The notes under the pieces were generated by a model, which had not been told where the DNA came from, made no database searches, and saw only the letters and a list, made by a program, of their open reading frames with translations. The position numbers were made by a program, and so were the translations under genes. From Bimuria novae-zelandiae CBS 107.79 (Eukaryota; Ascomycota; Dothideomycetes; Pleosporales; Didymosphaeriaceae), in the NCBI GenBank assembly GCA_010015655.1, contig ML976724.1, positions 191,445 to 255,444 on the forward strand: a DNA stretch of 64,000 nt, written 5' to 3'. This document shows, one piece after another, positions 59,148 through 64,000 of this stretch. The stretch's first letter is position 1, and each line of letters opens with the position of its first letter.

Positions 59148-59829
59148 AAGATAAGGAAGGGTAAAATCGCCTAGCCTATTATATTAATGCCCTAGATAGT
59201 TATAGTTTAGTTTTAGTTACCCTACTATACTCTTTTTAGCCTATCGTAATGCTTAAAGCCTGTAATAACTACTCCTATTAATATTATGCCTATTATAAAG
59301 CTAGTCTTATTAAAGTTATAGGTATCTTTATCTAGGATACTATACTTAACTTTAGTATTTTTCACAAGCCAGAACTAGCCTTGTATAACCTTTAGATCTT
59401 TACAGAGGGCTCTCTTATAGTTATACTTTTAATTAAACTTAACTTAGAGCTTTAGCTAGTGCTTTATAAAGTTTATAGCCTAGTTTTAGCTAATAGGCTT
59501 GTGGCGCTACTTAGCTAATAAAGAATTAGCTATATCTTTAATAGTAGCAAGCTAGGACAGAAATCCTCGCGTGTCTAGGTTAAATATATACTAAATAATT
59601 ACTAACTCCTCTATTAGAAGAAGATTTATAGAGTTAGATATATAGTTAGGTTAAAAATTTACACTAGCGTGCCTTTATCTTAGTGTTCTTTTAGTAACGC
59701 TTTAGACTACTATAGCGCGTAGAATTAAAAATAGCGTGTCTCCTTTAATAGCTGAAAGCGTAAGCTATAATTAGGCTTCTTTTAATTTTAGTAGCTAGTT
59801 AAATAGTTAAGACATTGCGTTATACTATA
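59148..59829. other. Unclassified RIP-degraded sequence between copia B and copia C
   Basis: About 680 bp, A+T-rich, no open frame and no recognised domain. Possibly the right half of the sequence into which copia B inserted. Confidence 0.4.
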
Positions 59830-60223
59830 TGTTATGAGACGCTCACACCTTCGTCCGATCCGGGTTAGGGCGGTAAGGCTAAAGTAGCACTTTATAGATT
59901 ATTTAATAGTATAAGTTAATGCGACACCTAGCGCGTAGCTATATAATTTAACCTTATAATAGATAAATAACTATTAGTTTGTATAAGAGAACGTACTCGT
60001 ACAGAAGATATATAAGTTAACTATAAGAAGTATAATATAGGAAATTATCTAGTATATATCCTTAGCTTGCTTAGTTACGTATGCTACTTAGTTGCTTAGT
60101 ACTACTAATTACTAAGTAGTTATATAACTACAGGGCTAGCTTCTTGGCGTGCTTATTAAGGTTATTTTAACTATTAGTCTTATTAAGCGCCTATTCCCTT
60201 CCTTTTATTCTTAGTTCATAACA
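59830..60223 (+). repeat. Probable 5' LTR of copia element C
   Basis: 394 bp starting TGTTATGA and ending TCATAACA, an 8 bp inverted pair of the LTR TG...CA type. The gag region follows. The 3' partner lies outside the window, so this rests on border sequence and position. Confidence 0.6.
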
Positions 60224-63200
60224 CTATCCCCGCCTTTTGTCAGATTATATGCAGTAGAGAACCTAGGCTAGAAGAGGTCAGGGGCTATTGCACATGACGC
60301 ACAGACAGGAACTTTAAACAGGAGGCGTCAACCAGCTTTAGAAGAAAAAAAAAACATCTAATCCATCAACATGATCACTTCTTTATCAGACCCCATACTG
60401 TGACACACAGACAATTATCATCCATCCTTAATAACCTGAAAAATCTAACAATTAAGAGTCTTACTGCCTCGACCACTAACATGACGACGCTACACCTACG
60501 CGACGCAACGATGATCACGCTACGCGACCACACCGACTACACGGCGTGGGTTACACAAATCCAGTCAAGATGCGTACTCTATCGTATCTAGAATCTACTA
60601 GATCCAAAATCAACGACTGCGCCAAAACCTGAGCCAGTAATCCCACAAGCTCTAAACTAGCTAACTACACTCTAGCCACTAGCATTACAACGCCAACGCG
60701 CATTTCCGAACTATCCACGTTAGGTATTAAAGCCTTTAAAGAGGACCTTAAGTACTATAAGACGTTGCTCGAAGAATTTAAGAATAATTAACACGTATTT
60801 AAAAAGGAGCAGTTAAGCCTCTAGCAAATTATTATCTTTATATAATTAACAGTTAGCTAGTATCTCCAAAGGACGTGCTGCCTACCTAATTAACTACTTA
60901 GATAGTAGATTATTAACCTTAAAGCTATAGTTAGCGTTAATACGCTATTCGAACAAGAACGCGCACGCGACCGATATTACTCCTCCCTAAAGCCGCCACG
61001 AACCGCGAATACATGGGATACATGGCTAGCAGAATACGATTAAGCAGCCACTGAAGCGGAGACGTACAAAGTCCTAGAATTAATATAGTTTAACGCTGTA
61101 GCAAAAGACTTCCTAAACGCTGTAAACAAAGTCGCTCCTACGTGGTTAACAACCTTTTAGGACAACGGACGGTTCACACCAGGCATGACTAGGAAAGAAA
61201 TAATAAAGCGTTTCCAAGAACACATAATGCTAAACCACCCGATATCGCGAATAAAGCAGAGATCTACCTTCGTAACGGGTGACTTATCAGAGCTTGGTGA
61301 AAGCGGCAAACCCGCCCGGAGCACACAAAGTGGGGACGCCTACAGTGCTAAAACGTTATCATCCAGAAAACGGGGTAGACCTTGATATCAACGTACAGGC
61401 CAGCAGATGGTTGAGCAAGACTCCCCGCTAGACCTTTTAACCCCTATTAAAGCAGGTGGGCGCCTAAAATCTATTAAAGTAGAAGGGCAGAAATGCCATG
61501 CATGTGGCATGTGGCACTTTATAAGAGACTGCTTCTATATAAATCTAGCGAAAGCCCTAGAATAGTGGCAGCTAAATAAAAAGATCGAGGAACTTATCGC
61601 GCTAAAGCGAGAGTACGATCTAGAGTTCTAAGGACTTCTAAGAGGTCAAAGCAGGCCTAGAACTAGAACTCTACCTATAAAGAACTCTTATACTCTAACT
61701 CCAGAGATCACTAAACAGTAACTAAATGGCAGATAGATATCTACTATATAAGTAGTATTTGCCGCGTCTTTTAGAACAAGTCGAATTAATTATCCACTGC
61801 GACGTTTATTCATCCTCGATTCTGGCTCAACCTGCCGCATCACGAACGATCCCGATCGGATATACGATTACCGACCGCCGGCACAAGGAGATTTTGTGTA
61901 GGCAGGCAATACACAAATATAGATTAAAGGGTATAGATTACTTGTTATAAATCTACAACACGAACAGGGAGCTAAAAGATTAGTACTACACGATATAGCC
62001 ATTTGTCTAGACCTGTTATGTAACCTTGTCTCCTTCCGAGTGTTGAGACAGCAAGGATTCTGGTGGGATACTAAATTGGAACCCACCGCCCTTAAGAGAC
62101 TAAATAGAACAACCATCGGAGAACTTCAAGAGATCCATGGGCAATGGGTACTGGAACACTAGCCTATGCACCACTCAGCTCATTACACACATACCCACAA
62201 CTCTCGAACGCAGAGACGAAGTCAGAAAGTGTTAGCCCTACTCTGGCACAAGAGGCTTGGTCATCCAGGACCTGCGACAATTAAACACTTAGTGTAATAA
62301 TCTAAGGGGGTGCGCGTTAAAGGAATTATAATAGTAGAGTGCAACTCATGTAGACAAGTAAAAATACAGAGGCAAATTAGCCGCGCACTAAGGATTAATA
62401 AGTAAAGACCTAGAGAGAGGCTCGCTATTAATTTCTATTTATATAAACCGCAAATGTTCAATAAGGAGAAGAGCTAGATGCTTATTACGGACAAGTACTC
62501 GAAGTTCTAATAGGATTTCTACTTCACTAATAATCGAACGGCCAAGTTAATTATTAACGTACTAACGAACTTCTTCCAATTCCTCAAAAACTAATATAAT
62601 ATCACTCCGAAAATTATTAAATCAGATAATAAGATCACGATAGTTAAGCCCGAAGTCGAACGCTAGTTGCGAAGGCAAGGCATAGTTATCAAGCCTTTAG
62701 CACTAAATACATAAGCTCAGAACGGGGGCGCTAAACGCTCAGGGGGTGTAAATAAGGAGAAATCGCGCGCGATGCGCCTAGACGCGAACCTTCTATAGGA
62801 GCTCTAGCCAGAAATTACACGAGCCAGAGTATACCTATATAATCGAACGCCGAACTACTCGAACAACTAGAAGACGCTATACGAGCTATTCTTCACACGT
62901 GCATTACTAGTAAATGGATTAATTATATTATTTAAGAAACCAAATCTAGCTTACTTAAAAGCCTATGGTTGCAAAGCGTTTGCAATGACGGATGATACAC
63001 ACAGAGGAAAGTCTCGACTATAGAGACTAGATCTGAAGGCATGGATTGGATATCTGGTAGGATACCGATTATCTAATATCTATTGGATCTGGGTTCCCTT
63101 GCTCGCAAAAGTCATCAGCACGCGGGACGTGATTTTCGACGAGAATATAATCTTTAATAGCAAAACTAAGGATCTTATGGACAATTTTATGCATAGCACA

Positions 63201-64000
63201 CTGGACGAGATAGCAACGTATATTAAGACGATCGAGCTACCGCCACCTATGCACTAACTAGAAATTGAATTATTTTATAAAGACGAAACTGTCAACCATA
63301 ATACGAACGATGACAAAGAGCCGGATCCACTAGGCTACTACTAAAGACGGAAGATTAGGGATTACTACCTGACTCCGCTAATAACACCACCGCCTACAGC
63401 CTTACTAGCGTAGTTAATAACTAGGGAAGTATTAAGCATTCCTAAAATTTAATTATTAAAGACAGTTCCCTGGGCGGCAGCCTTTATGGCAGGAACTAAA
63501 GCCGGGAACGTGGGCAAGTATAAAGAAGATCTAATTAACAAAGCAAGGATAAAGAGACTACTTGCAAAAGGTATTAAAATTTACCAATCGCAATTGCCAC
63601 CTTCGCCCACATTTAAAATAAACCTCAACGAACACCCGATAGGAGAATTATTTAAGGAAGCATAACAATTGCACCTGGACAGTTATAAAATCATGAAGTC
63701 ATGGGTGGAAGTACTATACAAGACCGCAAAGACGACGGGACAACAGATCCTAGATTACATGTAGGTGTATATGTATAAGTTTAATAAACACCACCAATTC
63801 ATCAAGTGCAAAGCACGACTAGTAGTTAAAGGAGACTAACAACGTAATATTACCTCCTAAGACACCTACGCAGCGACACTAGCAGGACGTTCCTTTTAAC
63901 TACTTATAGCTATCGTGGCTAAATATAATCTTAAACTAATATAATACGACGTTACTAACGCATTTGTGCACGCATTACTAGACAGAGAAGTATACATGCG
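59830..64000 (+). mobile_element. Copia-type retrotransposon C, partial (runs off window), mildly RIP-damaged
   Basis: A probable 5' LTR (59,830-60,223) is followed by gag (a DHTDYTAWVTQIQ segment near 60,520), then a CCHC zinc knuckle (CHACGMWHFIRDC) at about 61,495-61,535. Protease (ILDSGSTCRIT-like) follows at about 61,815. Next come the integrase zinc site and core (LLWHKRLGHPGPATIKH at about 62,235, KSRAMRLDANL at about 62,770). The start of reverse transcriptase (YDVTNAFVHALLDREVYM) lies at the window's edge. Stops occur but are far fewer than in elements A and B, so this copy is younger or less exposed to RIP. The RNase H region and 3' LTR are outside. Confidence 0.82.

Overview
The window is nuclear DNA of a filamentous ascomycete (Pezizomycotina; Dothideomycetes/Pleosporales is my best guess, unproven). 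The signs are compact genes with 46-160 bp GT-AG introns, several with a CTAAT/CTGAT-type branch site, conserved fungal single-copy genes, and large A+T-rich tracts of wrecked transposons full of TAG/TAA codons. Those tracts look like repeat-induced point mutation (RIP, CpA to TpA).

Layout. 1-895: tail of a RIP-damaged Fot1/pogo transposase. 1.3-10.9 kb: a small secreted protein (-), an intracellular GH13 glycosidase (+), elongation factor 2 (-) and a La RNA-binding protein (-). 11,065-13,191: a complete 2.1 kb Fot1/pogo element with perfect 49 bp terminal inverted repeats and a TA target duplication. It sits in the short divergent promoter between La and the mitochondrial ribosomal protein uS4m (NAM9-like, +). 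15.2-18.8 kb: a single-pass membrane protein with a PPxY motif (-) and LSM4 (+). 20.15-21.49 kb: a heavily disabled pseudogene. 22.0-30.5 kb: PMS1 (-), an F-box-like protein (+) and a short phospholipase D (+), bracketed by an inverted pair of 79 bp repeats at 21,792 and 31,269.

31.4-40.9 kb is the most unusual segment. A 1142-residue protein fuses a SAM methyltransferase, a BBE-type FAD oxidase, a P-loop kinase-like domain and an APRT-like phosphoribosyltransferase. The next gene upstream on the same strand is a stand-alone GTP cyclohydrolase I. Beyond it lies a decayed module: a TauD dioxygenase, a divergent DUF3830 gene and a Zn2Cys6 regulator, all carrying stops and, in two of them, frameshifts. 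I infer a metabolic gene cluster acting on a GTP-derived pterin or deazapurine, or on a nucleotide/nucleoside, of which the enzymatic core is intact and the accessory/regulatory half is lost.

40.95-64.0 kb is a nested, mostly RIP-degraded transposon block: a hAT fragment, copia element A, copia element B (LTRs at 47,706 and 58,953) interrupted by a complete reverse-strand gypsy element (LTRs at 50,670 and 56,609, target duplication ATAAC), and a younger copia element C starting at 59,830 and running off the window. I saw no tRNA, rRNA or CRISPR.
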